From Flagellimonas beolgyonensis (GTDB taxonomy: Bacteria; Bacteroidota; Bacteroidia; Flavobacteriales; Flavobacteriaceae), in NCBI RefSeq assembly GCF_003992615.1, contig NZ_RZMY01000016.1:186001-250000 (forward strand): DNA of 64,000 nucleotides. Reading direction: 5' to 3'. The translations under genes were made by a program, and so were the position numbers. The notes beneath the pieces are model-generated. The model ran no database searches, was not told the origin of the DNA, and saw only the letters and a list, made by a program, of their open reading frames with translations. Shown in pieces: positions 52,267 to 60,937 of this stretch; within the stretch, counting starts at the first letter, position 1; each line of letters opens with the position of its first letter.

Positions 52267-53079
52267 CTAGCCGAACAATTCCTTGTAAAGGATATAGATG
52301 CCCATCAGCAACACAAACCAACCGAAGGCTTTTTTAAGCTTGGTGTCCTTTATAAAATTGCTTAACCAAATACCCAAGAAAATCCCAATGATGGACAAGG
52401 CCGTAAACGACAATAGAAAGGTCCAGTCGATGTCTTGATTTTGTACGTCCCCCAAAAATCCGATCAGTGACTTTATAGCAATGATCAAAAGTGAAGTTGC
52501 CACAGCCCTTTTCATGGGGAGTTTGGCAAAAATGACCAATGCGGGGATGATCAAAAAGCCGCCTCCAGCGCCAACGATACCTGTTAACACGCCCACCACA
52601 ATCCCTTCAAGGATTATGAACGGGAAATTATAGTGTACCTCGCCGTTGTCCTCATTGCCATTTTCCGAGCGCCCTCGGATCATGGAGATGGAGGCCATCA
52701 ACATAATGATGGCAAAAAACACCATGATACCAATGTTTTTGGTCACGGTGAAATCCCCAATGCTGAACAATTGATCGGGAATGGCGGGTACCAAATATTT
52801 TCGTGTGGCGTATACGGCAATAAAGGCCGGAATGGAAAATACAATGGCCGTTTTTAGGTCGACCAACCCTTTTTGAATGTTTTTGATCGCTCCAATCAAC
52901 GAGGAAACGCCCACCACAAACAGGGAATAGGCAGTTGCCGTTACTGGATTTATATACATGAGATACACCAAAACAGGCACTGTAAGAATAGAGCCTCCAC
53001 CACCGATCAGACCCAAGACCACACCGATTAACAAGGCCCCAATGTAGCCCAGAATCTCAATAACTTCCATACGTATCAT
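52267..53079 (-). CDS. TauE/SafE-family membrane transporter
   Basis: Membrane protein of 270 residues with about eight hydrophobic helices in two similar halves (VLGLIGGGGSILTVPVLVYL and VLTGIVGAGGGFLIIPALVIF), the signature of the TauE/SafE sulfite or sulfonate exporter family. Substrate is unknown. Single gene, start ATG at 53079; an ATG three codons on is also possible. Upstream is the long spacer 53080-53664. Confidence 0.9.
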   Translation of the reverse strand: MIRMEVIEILGYIGALLIGVVLGLIGGGGSILTVPVLVYLMYINPVTATAYSLFVVGVSSLIGAIKNIQKGLVDLKTAIVFSIPAFIAVYATRKYLVPAIPDQLFSIGDFTVTKNIGIMVFFAIIMLMASISMIRGRSENGNEDNGEVHYNFPFIILEGIVVGVLTGIVGAGGGFLIIPALVIFAKLPMKRAVATSLLIIAIKSLIGFLGDVQNQDIDWTFLLSFTALSIIGIFLGIWLSNFIKDTKLKKAFGWFVLLMGIYILYKELFG

Positions 53080-53397
53080 TAATTTGGGGGTTAAGATAAT
53101 TTGCCTTGCAAAGTCTTGCAGTAACCTGGGTTACAAAGAACCCATAGGTGCACAATATGATGGTAGGTTTCTATAGACCCTTCATCAAGGTGCTTTGATT
53201 ATTCACCAAGAACTTTCCATCTTCACAACAACTGATACCTTTAAAGTTAACAACAACTAAATTACCATGCTCCAAAAAAATTTGGAACAGGAGAACCAAT
53301 TCAATTTTGTATTGCACTTTATTCGATGTAGAAGTGGTTTTGAATCGGATCACAATTCTTCCAACAAACGTTATAAAAAACATAAAACCCAGTAAAA

Positions 53398-53429
53398 TTG
53401 GGATTTCCGGCCTATTTGCCCTATCTTTG
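53398..53429 (+). promoter_or_regulatory. Promoter of the GNAT-bS21-pro cluster
   Basis: TTG (53398-53400), a 21-base spacer and TATCTTTG (53422-53429), a full match to the consensus. Transcription is expected at about 53436, leaving a leader of some 230 bases before the GNAT start. Confidence 0.65.
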
Positions 53430-53434
53430 CAGCG

Positions 53435-53536
53435 ATGAAAATCAAGCTCCACGAGAGAAAAAATTGCAGGATTCTTAGTTTTAACTATCTGGTATTTCGA
53501 AACCAACCAGATAAGTTTATCCCCCCTACCCGTTAA
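53435..53536 (+). CDS. Possible leader peptide (33 codons)
   Basis: A short frame from ATG at 53435, 5 bases after the -7 box, coding for a basic 33-residue peptide (MKIKLHERKNCRILSFNYLV, then FRNQPDKFIPPTR). Translation would begin almost at the transcript end (leaderless-like). It is followed at once by two hairpins, which resembles an attenuation layout. It could equally be non-coding. Confidence 0.3.
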   Translation: MKIKLHERKNCRILSFNYLVFRNQPDKFIPPTR

Positions 53537-53542
53537 TCAACC

Positions 53543-53607
53543 TAGCCCTTTAAGGCTATCATTTGTGATATGAAGTTGTGAACTTGTTTCCACAACACTA
53601 TCATATC
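53543..53607 (+). promoter_or_regulatory. Two-hairpin leader structure
   Basis: The first hairpin is 53543-53558 (arms TAGCC/GGCTA, loop CTTTAA). The second, 53567-53607, has outer arms GATATGA/TCATATC, inner arms GTTGTG/CACAAC and a 10-base loop. No T-run follows, so this is not a simple terminator; it may control ribosome access or RNA stability. Confidence 0.55.
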
Positions 53608-53664
53608 GTCCCGATTACAACCATTAACTAAAAATCCAAAATCGTTATCGTACAAGAAAAAATC

Positions 53665-54108
53665 ATGGTCATAAAAACCTATGATGCCTATACCCGGCTT
53701 TCCACGATGGAGGCCAACCGTTTTACCAACTTCCTTTTTGAACACCAAGAAGGAAAAAAAGCTACAAAAAAGGCAATCAGAAAAGCAATCCAGTATTCCA
53801 CCAAGGACATTCCCGGACTTGGGGGTTACGTTTTTTCCATGGAGGAAAAGGAGGATATTCTGGGTTTGGCCGTAGTGAACAAAACAGGGATGGGCGATTA
53901 CATTCCCGAGAATTTTCTGGTGTTCTTCGTAGTGCACCGAGATCATAGGGACAAGGGCATTGAGCAAAAACTTTTGGAGTACACCTTGCAATATTGCAAA
54001 GGCGATGTGGCCATCCACATTACCGGCGAAAACCAATGTCCCAACAAGGAGTTTTTTGAAGCGTACGGGTTCAGCGAAACCCATACCGAAATGAGATTGA
54101 ACAGATAA
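53665..54108 (+). CDS. GNAT-family N-acetyltransferase
   Basis: Soluble acetyltransferase of 147 residues. The acetyl-CoA motif A appears as FFVVHRDHRDKGIEQKLLEY near 95, preceded by a strand DILGLAVVNK and followed by the C-terminal FFEAYGFSETHTEMRL. It is the first gene after the structured leader, 8 bases before the bS21 paralogue. Adjacent position suggests a ribosomal protein or proline-pathway substrate, as known for RimI/RimJ-type enzymes; this is inference. Confidence 0.8.
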   Translation: MVIKTYDAYTRLSTMEANRFTNFLFEHQEGKKATKKAIRKAIQYSTKDIPGLGGYVFSMEEKEDILGLAVVNKTGMGDYIPENFLVFFVVHRDHRDKGIEQKLLEYTLQYCKGDVAIHITGENQCPNKEFFEAYGFSETHTEMRLNR

Positions 54109-54116
54109 ACCAATAT

Positions 54117-54314
54117 ATGTTACGAATAGAAGTAAAATCGGGTGAAAACATAGAGCGTGCCCTAAAACGCTACAAACGAAAGTACAGAAACACCAAACGT
54201 TTGGAACAGATCAGGGAACGCCAAGAATTCACCAAAAAATCAGTGGAACGCAGAAAAGCGATCAAAAAAGCCCAATACAGGGAAAAATTCCTGCAAGAAC
54301 AGGAAAACATATAA
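54117..54314 (+). CDS. rpsU: Ribosomal protein bS21 paralogue (second copy)
   Basis: Basic 65-residue protein with the hallmark GENIERALKRYKRKYRNTK at residues 9-27 and a KKSVERRKAIKKA segment. It shares the GENIERALKRY core and NTxxLxxIR with the copy at 8170 but is clearly diverged. The usual KPSV after the first helix is replaced by KKSV, closer to canonical than the other copy. No Shine-Dalgarno is seen. Position between an acetyltransferase and proline genes is unusual for rpsU. Confidence 0.85.
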   Translation: MLRIEVKSGENIERALKRYKRKYRNTKRLEQIRERQEFTKKSVERRKAIKKAQYREKFLQEQENI

Positions 54315-54340
54315 ACACAAAAATAAGTATCAAAAACAAA

Positions 54341-54532
54341 ATGAGACTTTCAAAAATTAAAAGGAAAACCAAGTATGAAAAACGGTACAGTGTCAAAATG
54401 GGTGAATTGACCACCCAGGTCACTTACATAAAAAGGTACATCTTTGGACTACCTGTGCGCACATTGCACAAGTACAGAGAAACCTATTATGGCAAGGTAA
54501 AAGACTGCAAGGACTGCAAAATAACCGCATAA
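54341..54532 (+). CDS. Small basic protein with CxxC
   Basis: A 63-residue, Lys/Arg/Tyr-rich protein beginning MRLSKIKRKTKYEKRYSVK, with a CKDC pair near the C-terminus. It is in line between rpsU (26-base gap) and proC (27-base gap) and reads in the same direction. I do not recognise it. The charge suggests nucleic-acid or ribosome binding. Confidence 0.55.
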   Translation: MRLSKIKRKTKYEKRYSVKMGELTTQVTYIKRYIFGLPVRTLHKYRETYYGKVKDCKDCKITA

Positions 54533-54559
54533 AAACAAAATAACCTTTTAATAAATTCA

Positions 54560-55366
54560 ATGAAAGTATTAGTCATTGGCGCAGGTAACATGGGACTTAC
54601 CTATGCCACAGGTATGTCCAAATCCAAATTGCTGAAAAAGCGCAACATCATGGTTTTGGACAAGTCAAAAGAAAAACTGGAGGAAGTGGGCAAAATAGCC
54701 CATTTTGATGCCATAGACCGATTGGAAGACTGTGTTCCCCAGGCAGATATCATCTTTTTGGCGGTAAAGCCATTCCATGCAGAGGATTTGTTCAAACGAA
54801 TGAAACCCTTGGTCAATCCCGAACAATTGTTCATTTCGATCATGGCCGGGGTAACCATCAACTATATTCAAGAAGCATTGGGAATACAAAAGGTGGTCCG
54901 GGCCATGCCCAACCTACCTGCACAAGTGGGTAAAGGATTGACCAGCTATGTGTCATCCGACGAAGTTTCCCGATTGGAACTCTTTATGGTGGAAGGTTTG
55001 TTGGACACAACAGGAAAATCGCTTCGGGTAAAAAGTGAAAAATTTATAGATGCCTCCACAGGTATTTCCGGAAGTGGACCTGCCTACGTCTTCTATTTCA
55101 TGCAAAGTATGATGGAGGCCGCACTTCAAATGGGCTTTTCAGACAACGTATCCAAAGTATTGGTCAGCCAGACCTTTACCGGTGCTGTGGAACTCTTCAA
55201 CCAGAACAACCTTACTCCCGACACCTGGATGGAACGGGTGGCCTCCAAAGGAGGAACAACAAGGGCCGCTTTGGACTCCATGGAAGACAACAACGTAAAC
55301 GAAATGATCAAGGAAGCTGCATTTGCAGCATTTAACCGCGCCGTAGAACTCGGCGAAGAATACTAA
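54560..55366 (+). CDS. proC: Pyrroline-5-carboxylate reductase
   Basis: Last step of proline synthesis, NAD(P)H reduction of pyrroline-5-carboxylate to L-proline. The protein has 268 residues. The dinucleotide fold starts VLVIGAGNMGLTYATGM, and the C-terminal signature GISGSGPAYVFYFMQSMMEAA with VASKGGTTRAALDSM is complete. The gene order proC, proB, proA with 3- and 1-base spacing indicates one operon. Cytoplasmic. Confidence 0.95.
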   Translation: MKVLVIGAGNMGLTYATGMSKSKLLKKRNIMVLDKSKEKLEEVGKIAHFDAIDRLEDCVPQADIIFLAVKPFHAEDLFKRMKPLVNPEQLFISIMAGVTINYIQEALGIQKVVRAMPNLPAQVGKGLTSYVSSDEVSRLELFMVEGLLDTTGKSLRVKSEKFIDASTGISGSGPAYVFYFMQSMMEAALQMGFSDNVSKVLVSQTFTGAVELFNQNNLTPDTWMERVASKGGTTRAALDSMEDNNVNEMIKEAAFAAFNRAVELGEEY

Positions 55367-55369
55367 GTC

Positions 55370-56140
55370 ATGTACAAAGAATTAGTCGTCATCAAGGTAG
55401 GAACCAATGTGATGACCAATAAAGACAACAGAATTGTAAGGCCAGTTCTTAAGGGATTGGTAGAGCAAATTGCGGAATTGTACGAACGGGGCATCATGAC
55501 CATTCTGGTCTCCTCTGGTTCGGTAATTGCAGGAAAGGAAGTATTGGGTAAAGCCAAAATCAAGGACAAGACCCAACGTCGCCAGGTGTATTCGGCCATA
55601 GGACAACCACGTATGATGCGCCATTATTACAACATTTTTGGTGATTATGGGATGAAATGTGCCCAGGTTTTGCCCACGAAAAGGGATTTCAATCCCGGAG
55701 TACATCGAGACAATATGATATCGTGTATCGAAGGATTGCTATCCGAAGGTGTGGTACCAATCGCCAATGAGGACGATGCCGTTTCTGTGGCCATGTCCAT
55801 GTTCTCCGACAACGATGAGTTGGCCACACTATTGGCCCAATTGATGAATGCGGACAAACTCATTTTAATGACGGACATCGACGGATTGTACGATGGTGAC
55901 CCAGAAAATGAGGATTCCAAAGTGATTCAAAAAGTACAGCCCAGGGAAGATCTGGACAAATACATCGAAGAAGGCAATAAGGCCGAAGGTGAAGGAAGGG
56001 GCGGTATGGGCTCCAAATTGAACTATGCCCAAATTGCGGCCGCCGACAACATTCCGTCGTACATCGTAAACGGAAAAAAAGAAAACGTAATACTAGATAT
56101 TGTAGAAGGAAAAAAAGTGGGGACAGAAGTTTCCCTTTAA
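55370..56140 (+). CDS. proB: Glutamate 5-kinase (no PUA domain)
   Basis: First committed step of proline synthesis, phosphorylation of glutamate. The protein has 256 residues, an amino-acid kinase fold with VVIKVGTNVMTNKDN, LVSSGSVIAGKEV, FSDNDELATLLAQLMNADKLILMTDIDGLYDGDP and GGMGSKLNYAQIAAADNIPSYI. It lacks the C-terminal PUA domain of E. coli ProB, as in many Bacteroidota, so feedback inhibition may differ. Start ATG 4 bases after proC. Confidence 0.95.
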   Translation: MYKELVVIKVGTNVMTNKDNRIVRPVLKGLVEQIAELYERGIMTILVSSGSVIAGKEVLGKAKIKDKTQRRQVYSAIGQPRMMRHYYNIFGDYGMKCAQVLPTKRDFNPGVHRDNMISCIEGLLSEGVVPIANEDDAVSVAMSMFSDNDELATLLAQLMNADKLILMTDIDGLYDGDPENEDSKVIQKVQPREDLDKYIEEGNKAEGEGRGGMGSKLNYAQIAAADNIPSYIVNGKKENVILDIVEGKKVGTEVSL

Positions 56141-56141
56141 A

Positions 56142-57353
56142 ATGACAGTAATGAAATTATTGAACACAGAAATAAAAAACAACGTATTAAAAAACATGGA
56201 GCAAATCCTGGATGAAAATCGGGATGAACTGTTCCAAGCCAATCAGAAAGATCTGGATGCTTTTTATCGAGAAGATCAAGCCCTGTACGATCGCTTGGTG
56301 GTGAATCAGAAAAAAATAGACCAAATGATCCAGGCAGTGCGGGAAGTACGCCTGCAGGACGACCCTGTAAACAAGGAAATATCGACACGCGAACTGGACA
56401 ATGGATTAAAGATCGTGAACAAAACAGCCCCTTTTGGGACCATCATGATCATTTACGAATCCCGGCCCGATGTTACCATAGAGGCCGCAGTCTTGGCCTT
56501 TAAGGCCAACAATAAAATTTTGTTGAAGGGTGGTAAGGAAGCTTATCACAGCAACAAGGCCTTGGTAAAATTTTGGCACCAGGCTTTGGAAAAGAACAAC
56601 CTACCGGTCGATTTCATACAATTTTTGGAAATGGACAGGACCCAGACCCAGGAATTTTTGAAAAATCCGGACCAACCATTGGATTTGATCGTGCCCCGAG
56701 GTGGTGAGCGACTCATCAACTTTGTGAAGGAACATGCCAAATGCGCCGTTTTGGTGAGTGGGCGTGGCAACAATTTCCTATATGTGCACCAAGAGGCTGA
56801 TTGGAAAAAAAGTATGGACGTCATCATCAATGCCAAGACCCATAAAATTTCGGCCTGCAACGCTTTGGACAAGGTATTGATCGATACCCGAATTGACGGC
56901 TTCGCAGAAAAATTGGAAGAGCTTAGGAAAGTGCTATCGAAAAAAGATGTCTCCATTGTGGTCGATGAAAAAGTGAAGACGATTCTAAAAGACGAAGAGG
57001 TTATCTCCGATCCATCCATTTGGGAGGAAGAATTTTTGGCCATGAAATGTGTGATCGGTGCCGTGGACAATTTGGACGATGCCGTTCAAATGATCAACAA
57101 CCATTCGGGAGGGCATTCTGCCTCTATTATGACCCAAAACAACAGCGTGGCACAGACCTTTATGGAAAATGTGGATTGTGCGGCCGTGTACCAGAACGCA
57201 TCGACCCGTTTTACAGATGGCGGACAAATGGGCGTTGGCGCGGAATTGGCAATCAGCACCGATAAATTGCACCATCGAGGCCCGTTGGGTCTAAAGCAAT
57301 TGGTCACCAACAAATACTATGTGTTTGGTGATGGACAGATTCGGGTTCAATAA
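56142..57353 (+). CDS. proA: Gamma-glutamyl phosphate reductase
   Basis: Second step of proline synthesis, reducing glutamyl phosphate to the semialdehyde with NADPH. The protein has 403 residues. The catalytic cysteine is in HKISACNALDKVLID near residue 245, and PFGTIMIIYESRPDVTIEAA near 100 and FTDGGQMGVGAELAIS near 365 are conserved. It ends the operon, followed by a terminator. Confidence 0.95.
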   Translation: MTVMKLLNTEIKNNVLKNMEQILDENRDELFQANQKDLDAFYREDQALYDRLVVNQKKIDQMIQAVREVRLQDDPVNKEISTRELDNGLKIVNKTAPFGTIMIIYESRPDVTIEAAVLAFKANNKILLKGGKEAYHSNKALVKFWHQALEKNNLPVDFIQFLEMDRTQTQEFLKNPDQPLDLIVPRGGERLINFVKEHAKCAVLVSGRGNNFLYVHQEADWKKSMDVIINAKTHKISACNALDKVLIDTRIDGFAEKLEELRKVLSKKDVSIVVDEKVKTILKDEEVISDPSIWEEEFLAMKCVIGAVDNLDDAVQMINNHSGGHSASIMTQNNSVAQTFMENVDCAAVYQNASTRFTDGGQMGVGAELAISTDKLHHRGPLGLKQLVTNKYYVFGDGQIRVQ

Positions 57354-57368
57354 CAACCAAAACAATTT

Positions 57369-57395
57369 AAAGAGACCTTTTTGGTCTCTTTTTTT
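57369..57395 (+). terminator. Terminator after proA
   Basis: Stem AAAGAGACC/GGTCTCTTT with loop TTTTT and a T-run, 15 bases after the proA stop. Confidence 0.85.
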
Positions 57396-57528
57396 ATCCC
57401 TTTTCACGATTTGATTTAAAACGAAGATGGATTTTTATGAAAAAAGCTGATTTATTGGCAATTTTCGAAGGATTTATTGGTCATTTTTTAAGAAAATATC
57501 TAGCTTTAGAACACAAAACAATTCAAAC

Positions 57529-57861
57529 ATGGGAAAATTTGAAATCAAAACAGATAAATCTGGTAAGTTCAGGTTTAATTTGAAGGCTGGAAACGGCCAG
57601 GTAATTTTGAGCAGTGAAGCGTACAATTCAAAATCTGCCTGCGAAAACGGAATCGAGTCTGTAAAAAAGAATGCACCGGACGACGGTAAATATGATCGAA
57701 AAACCGCCAAGGATGGCAGTCCATACTTTAACCTCAAGGCCTCCAATGGTCAAGTAATTGGAGCCAGTGAAATGTATTCAAGTACCGCTGCCATGGAAAA
57801 CGGAATTGCATCCGTCAAGAAAAATGCTCCCGACGCATCCATCGACGATATGACAGAATAA
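57529..57861 (+). CDS. YegP-family protein, two DUF1508 repeats
   Basis: Small soluble protein of 110 residues made of two tandem DUF1508 units (residues 1-50 FEIKTDKSGKFRFNLKAGNGQVI and 55-105 TAKDGSPYFNLKASNGQVIGASE), each with a beta-hairpin and a helix. Family members are often induced by stress. Function is unknown. It has its own terminator. Confidence 0.93.
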   Translation: MGKFEIKTDKSGKFRFNLKAGNGQVILSSEAYNSKSACENGIESVKKNAPDDGKYDRKTAKDGSPYFNLKASNGQVIGASEMYSSTAAMENGIASVKKNAPDASIDDMTE

Positions 57862-57885
57862 CATTCGGCAAATTTGTAAATATAG

Positions 57886-57913
57886 AACAGCCCTTTTAGG
57901 GCTGTTTTTTTTT
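57886..57913 (+). terminator. Terminator after YegP
   Basis: Stem AACAGCCC/GGGCTGTT with a 5-base TTTTA loop followed by a long T-run, 24 bases after the YegP stop. Confidence 0.85.
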
Positions 57914-57953
57914 GTCCATAAAACCAAAAAGGGCATCCATCGATTCAAACGGG

Positions 57954-58226
57954 CTATTCGTTAGTTACACATAACCCAGTCCATTTTTTCACCATATGTT
58001 TGTTGTGCAATAAAGCGTTAAGCACAATTGAAAAAGCAAGATCAATTTTAACGCATGCACATATAGCAATGCACTTTTTGAGACTGTTGGTCATAAAAGT
58101 GTTTAGTTTAGTTGAGGTTTCCGTTACACCAAGGAATTGTTCTAATTCCTTGGTTGTAATGGTTTTTTGTTTTATGCCGCCCCAAGCCTCTAAAATCTCA
58201 TTTTTATTTTGAGCTTGCCTTGACAT
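57954..58226 (-). CDS. Hypothetical protein, uncertain
   Basis: A 90-codon minus-strand frame starting ATG at 58226. The N-terminal half (MSRQAQNKNEILEAWGGIKQ, then KTITTKELEQFLG) looks protein-like, the C-terminal half does not. No family recognised. A competing plus-strand frame at 58000-58212 is less credible. The surrounding spacer (57862-58432) holds otherwise the YegP terminator and a GCCCAG/CTGGGC hairpin at 58402-58417. Confidence 0.3.
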   Translation of the reverse strand: MSRQAQNKNEILEAWGGIKQKTITTKELEQFLGVTETSTKLNTFMTNSLKKCIAICACVKIDLAFSIVLNALLHNKHMVKKWTGLCVTNE

Positions 58227-58432
58227 GGTAAAGCCGTCGGACCATCCGAATTGTGCCCAAAATCAAGATTTCCCAATAGCGCCATAAACCCAACTGCCAC
58301 ATTCATCAACTGAAAAGCCCATTCTGTTTATTAGGCACCCTTCCTTCCAAATTTTTACAGTCCCTTTGACACCGATTTTTAGACTTAAAATAACCCTGGC
58401 CCAGTGTTCTGGGCGTAAAAACGAATTTACCC

Positions 58433-60580
58433 ATGCTTTCAAAAAACTTACTTTTTAGCATTATTTTTTTACTTGCCGTAAATATAAGTACGGCGCAATC
58501 CTATGAAGGTTTACTTACGGATAACTATAACGGCGTACATGGTGTTCTATCAAACCCTGCCAACATTGCCGATTCAAGATTAAAACTCGACATCAATCTT
58601 ATTGGAATTAGTGCATTCTTTGGCAACAATTATTTGGGCATTAACCTTGGTGATGCCTTTAAGGACTTCAACAAAACCTTTGATGAAGCAGCAACTAATT
58701 CAAGCGAAAACAACTTTTTAACGGCCAACATTGATCTTTTGGGTCCTTCGGCAATGCTTAGTTTAAACGAAAAAAACTCAGTAGCCCTGTACACTCGGTC
58801 ACGTCTTTTCATAAATATTGACGACATCAACGGAGCTACCTTGGACAAAGAGGGCGGCTTTAATGAGGATGAAGATTTCTTTATTAATGAAGGGGACGTT
58901 TCAGGAGACATTAACCTATGGACAGAAATAGGAGCATCCTATGCCAGGGTCCTGATGGACAATGGCGAGCACTTTTTAAAGGGCGGTATTACCTTAAAAT
59001 ATCTTTCCGGGATTCACCATGCCTATATAAATGGCTCCGAAGTCAGCGTGGATTATGACGCCACCACCAGAGAGGTAACCACCGATGGAACACTTACCTA
59101 TGGTAATGATGTATCAGGAGGTGAAGACGATGGGTTGGGAGATTTCCTGAAATTCGGCAAATCTACCGGCATTGGTTCCGATATCGGTTTTGTTTACGAA
59201 TGGAGGCCTGACCACAAAGATTATATGCTCGTAAATAAAAATGGAAATCCCGTTTCCAATAGAGGGGTCAACAAGTACAAGTTAAAGTTTGGCATTTCCG
59301 TAACGGATATCGGCAGCATTAAGAATAAAGGTGGGCAAGAAAACACCTATGATCTGGACAAAACCCAGAGCATTGACGATTTTGATGGCGATGATCTTGA
59401 AAATGGCCTAGAAAATAACTTTGACAAAATAGGTACAACTTCTTCCTCTGCAAATTCATCCCTTCCGACTGCTCTCCGTGCCAATGCGGATTGGCGAGTG
59501 ATGTCAAAATTCTACCTCAATTTCAACTCTGATATTTCACTTAGAGGAAAAAACCAACTCAATTCCAATCACATCCAAAATAAATTGGCATTGACCCCAC
59601 GATTGGAAACAGCCTGGTTGAGTATCTACTCCCCTATTAGCATTATGAAAGAAATTGGATTTAGATGGGGTGCCGGTTTAAGGGCAGGTCCATTTTATTT
59701 GGGGTCTAGCTCTGTATTCACCTCCTTTTTGGGACAGACAAAGACATTGGACCTATATGCCGGGGTTAAGGTTCCTATTTACCAAACCAAATTACGCGAT
59801 AAAGATGGTGATGGCCTAAAAGATGATATCGATGGTTGTCCAGAAACTCCTGGCCCAATTGAAAACAATGGCTGCCCCTGGGAAGATAACGATGGTGATG
59901 GAATCTTGGATAAGGACGACGCTTGTCCATTGGAAGCAGGACCCATTGAAAACAATGGTTGCCCGTGGAAGGACAGTGACGGTGATGGGGTACTGGACAA
60001 AGATGACGACTGTCCGGAAACACCAGGAAAAATGGAATTCAATGGATGCCCTGATACTGATGGCGACGGCATTATTGATGGCAACGACCGTTGTCCAAAC
60101 CACGCAGGAAAACCTGAAAATAAAGGATGCCCGGATACTGACGGAGATACCTTAGTGGATTTGGATGATGAATGCCCAAATGTTGCAGGTCCAGTTAGCA
60201 ACCATGGATGTCCAGAGGTTACTAAAGAAGTTCAAAAACAATTGAATGATTATGCGAAGACCATTCTGTTCGATACGGGCAAGGCAACCATTAAACCTGA
60301 ATCTGTATCTGTTATGGTGGATATTATCCAAATATTGAACGAGTATCCAAATGCCAAGTTTACTGTGGAAGGCCATACCGATAGTGTTGGAAGCAGTGAA
60401 AGCAACCAAAAGCTTTCCGAAGCACGTGCCAACTCCGTTAGGGATTTCTTGATAAATGAAGGAATTTCTGGCAACAGATTAACGGCGATTGGCTTTGGTG
60501 AAGAAAAACCCATTGCATCCAATACAACAAAATTGGGCAGAAAACAGAATAGAAGAGTTGAAATAAATTTGATAAAATAA
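58433..60580 (+). CDS. DUF5723/OmpA-family outer-membrane protein with TSP3 repeats
   Basis: Protein of 715 residues with a signal peptide ([21 protein letters not shown]). The N-terminal barrel-like region, about 25-440, begins [23 protein letters not shown] and resembles DUF5723. Residues about 450-590 carry six TSP3 calcium-binding repeats ([35 protein letters not shown] and so on). The C-terminal 120 residues are an OmpA/MotB-like peptidoglycan-binding domain ([37 protein letters not shown]). It probably links the outer membrane to the cell wall. A strong terminator lies 88 bases downstream. Confidence 0.92.
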   Translation: MLSKNLLFSIIFLLAVNISTAQSYEGLLTDNYNGVHGVLSNPANIADSRLKLDINLIGISAFFGNNYLGINLGDAFKDFNKTFDEAATNSSENNFLTANIDLLGPSAMLSLNEKNSVALYTRSRLFINIDDINGATLDKEGGFNEDEDFFINEGDVSGDINLWTEIGASYARVLMDNGEHFLKGGITLKYLSGIHHAYINGSEVSVDYDATTREVTTDGTLTYGNDVSGGEDDGLGDFLKFGKSTGIGSDIGFVYEWRPDHKDYMLVNKNGNPVSNRGVNKYKLKFGISVTDIGSIKNKGGQENTYDLDKTQSIDDFDGDDLENGLENNFDKIGTTSSSANSSLPTALRANADWRVMSKFYLNFNSDISLRGKNQLNSNHIQNKLALTPRLETAWLSIYSPISIMKEIGFRWGAGLRAGPFYLGSSSVFTSFLGQTKTLDLYAGVKVPIYQTKLRDKDGDGLKDDIDGCPETPGPIENNGCPWEDNDGDGILDKDDACPLEAGPIENNGCPWKDSDGDGVLDKDDDCPETPGKMEFNGCPDTDGDGIIDGNDRCPNHAGKPENKGCPDTDGDTLVDLDDECPNVAGPVSNHGCPEVTKEVQKQLNDYAKTILFDTGKATIKPESVSVMVDIIQILNEYPNAKFTVEGHTDSVGSSESNQKLSEARANSVRDFLINEGISGNRLTAIGFGEEKPIASNTTKLGRKQNRRVEINLIK

Positions 60581-60667
60581 CCATTCCAAAAAATCCATCT
60601 ATTGTTTGATTTTTAGAACCAAGGTTTGGTGTAACTCAAGTGTTCTTCAATTACGTTTTGGATTGGT

Positions 60668-60705
60668 TGGGCCGTCAATATTAAAATTGGCGGCCCATTT
60701 TATTT
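60668..60705 (+). terminator. Terminator after OmpA-family gene
   Basis: 12-bp stem TGGGCCGTCAAT/ATTGGCGGCCCA (one T-G pair) with loop ATTAAA, then TTTTATTT. The remaining spacer (to 60937) has a GGGG/CCCC hairpin and a TTACAATTGTAA palindrome but no gene. Confidence 0.85.
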
Positions 60706-60937
60706 ACTCAAGGAAAATCTTACAACAACCTAAATTCATAAGTAATTCCTTACAATTGTAACGGATTGAATATCAAACTATTTTACCCTCTATTGATCCA
60801 TTTCAAGCATTCATCAATTGTAAACATGCATTGGTTAATCGGGGCTAATAATCCCCTTATAATGTGTGTTATTTTATTATACCAAATCTGTTTCCTGTCC
60901 CCAACCTCAGTTGGAAACGTACCAAATCTTAACCAAT

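Larger units (their letters stand above)
53080..53664. other. 585-bp spacer holding a promoter and structured leader
   Basis: No supported large gene. It contains a Bacteroidota-type promoter (53398-53429, plus), a 33-codon frame right behind it (53435-53536) and two hairpins before the GNAT gene. Upstream, a 42-codon frame (53267-53395) is not convincing. The minus-strand frames are not credible. Confidence 0.6.

Noticed and set aside
53267..53395. A 42-codon plus-strand frame in the spacer before the GNAT promoter.
   Set aside because: No promoter, no recognisable composition, and it ends just before the promoter at 53398.
53171..53506. Minus-strand frame of 111 codons across the same spacer.
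   Set aside because: Opposes the promoter and hairpin layout, has no start context, and its residue makeup is not protein-like.
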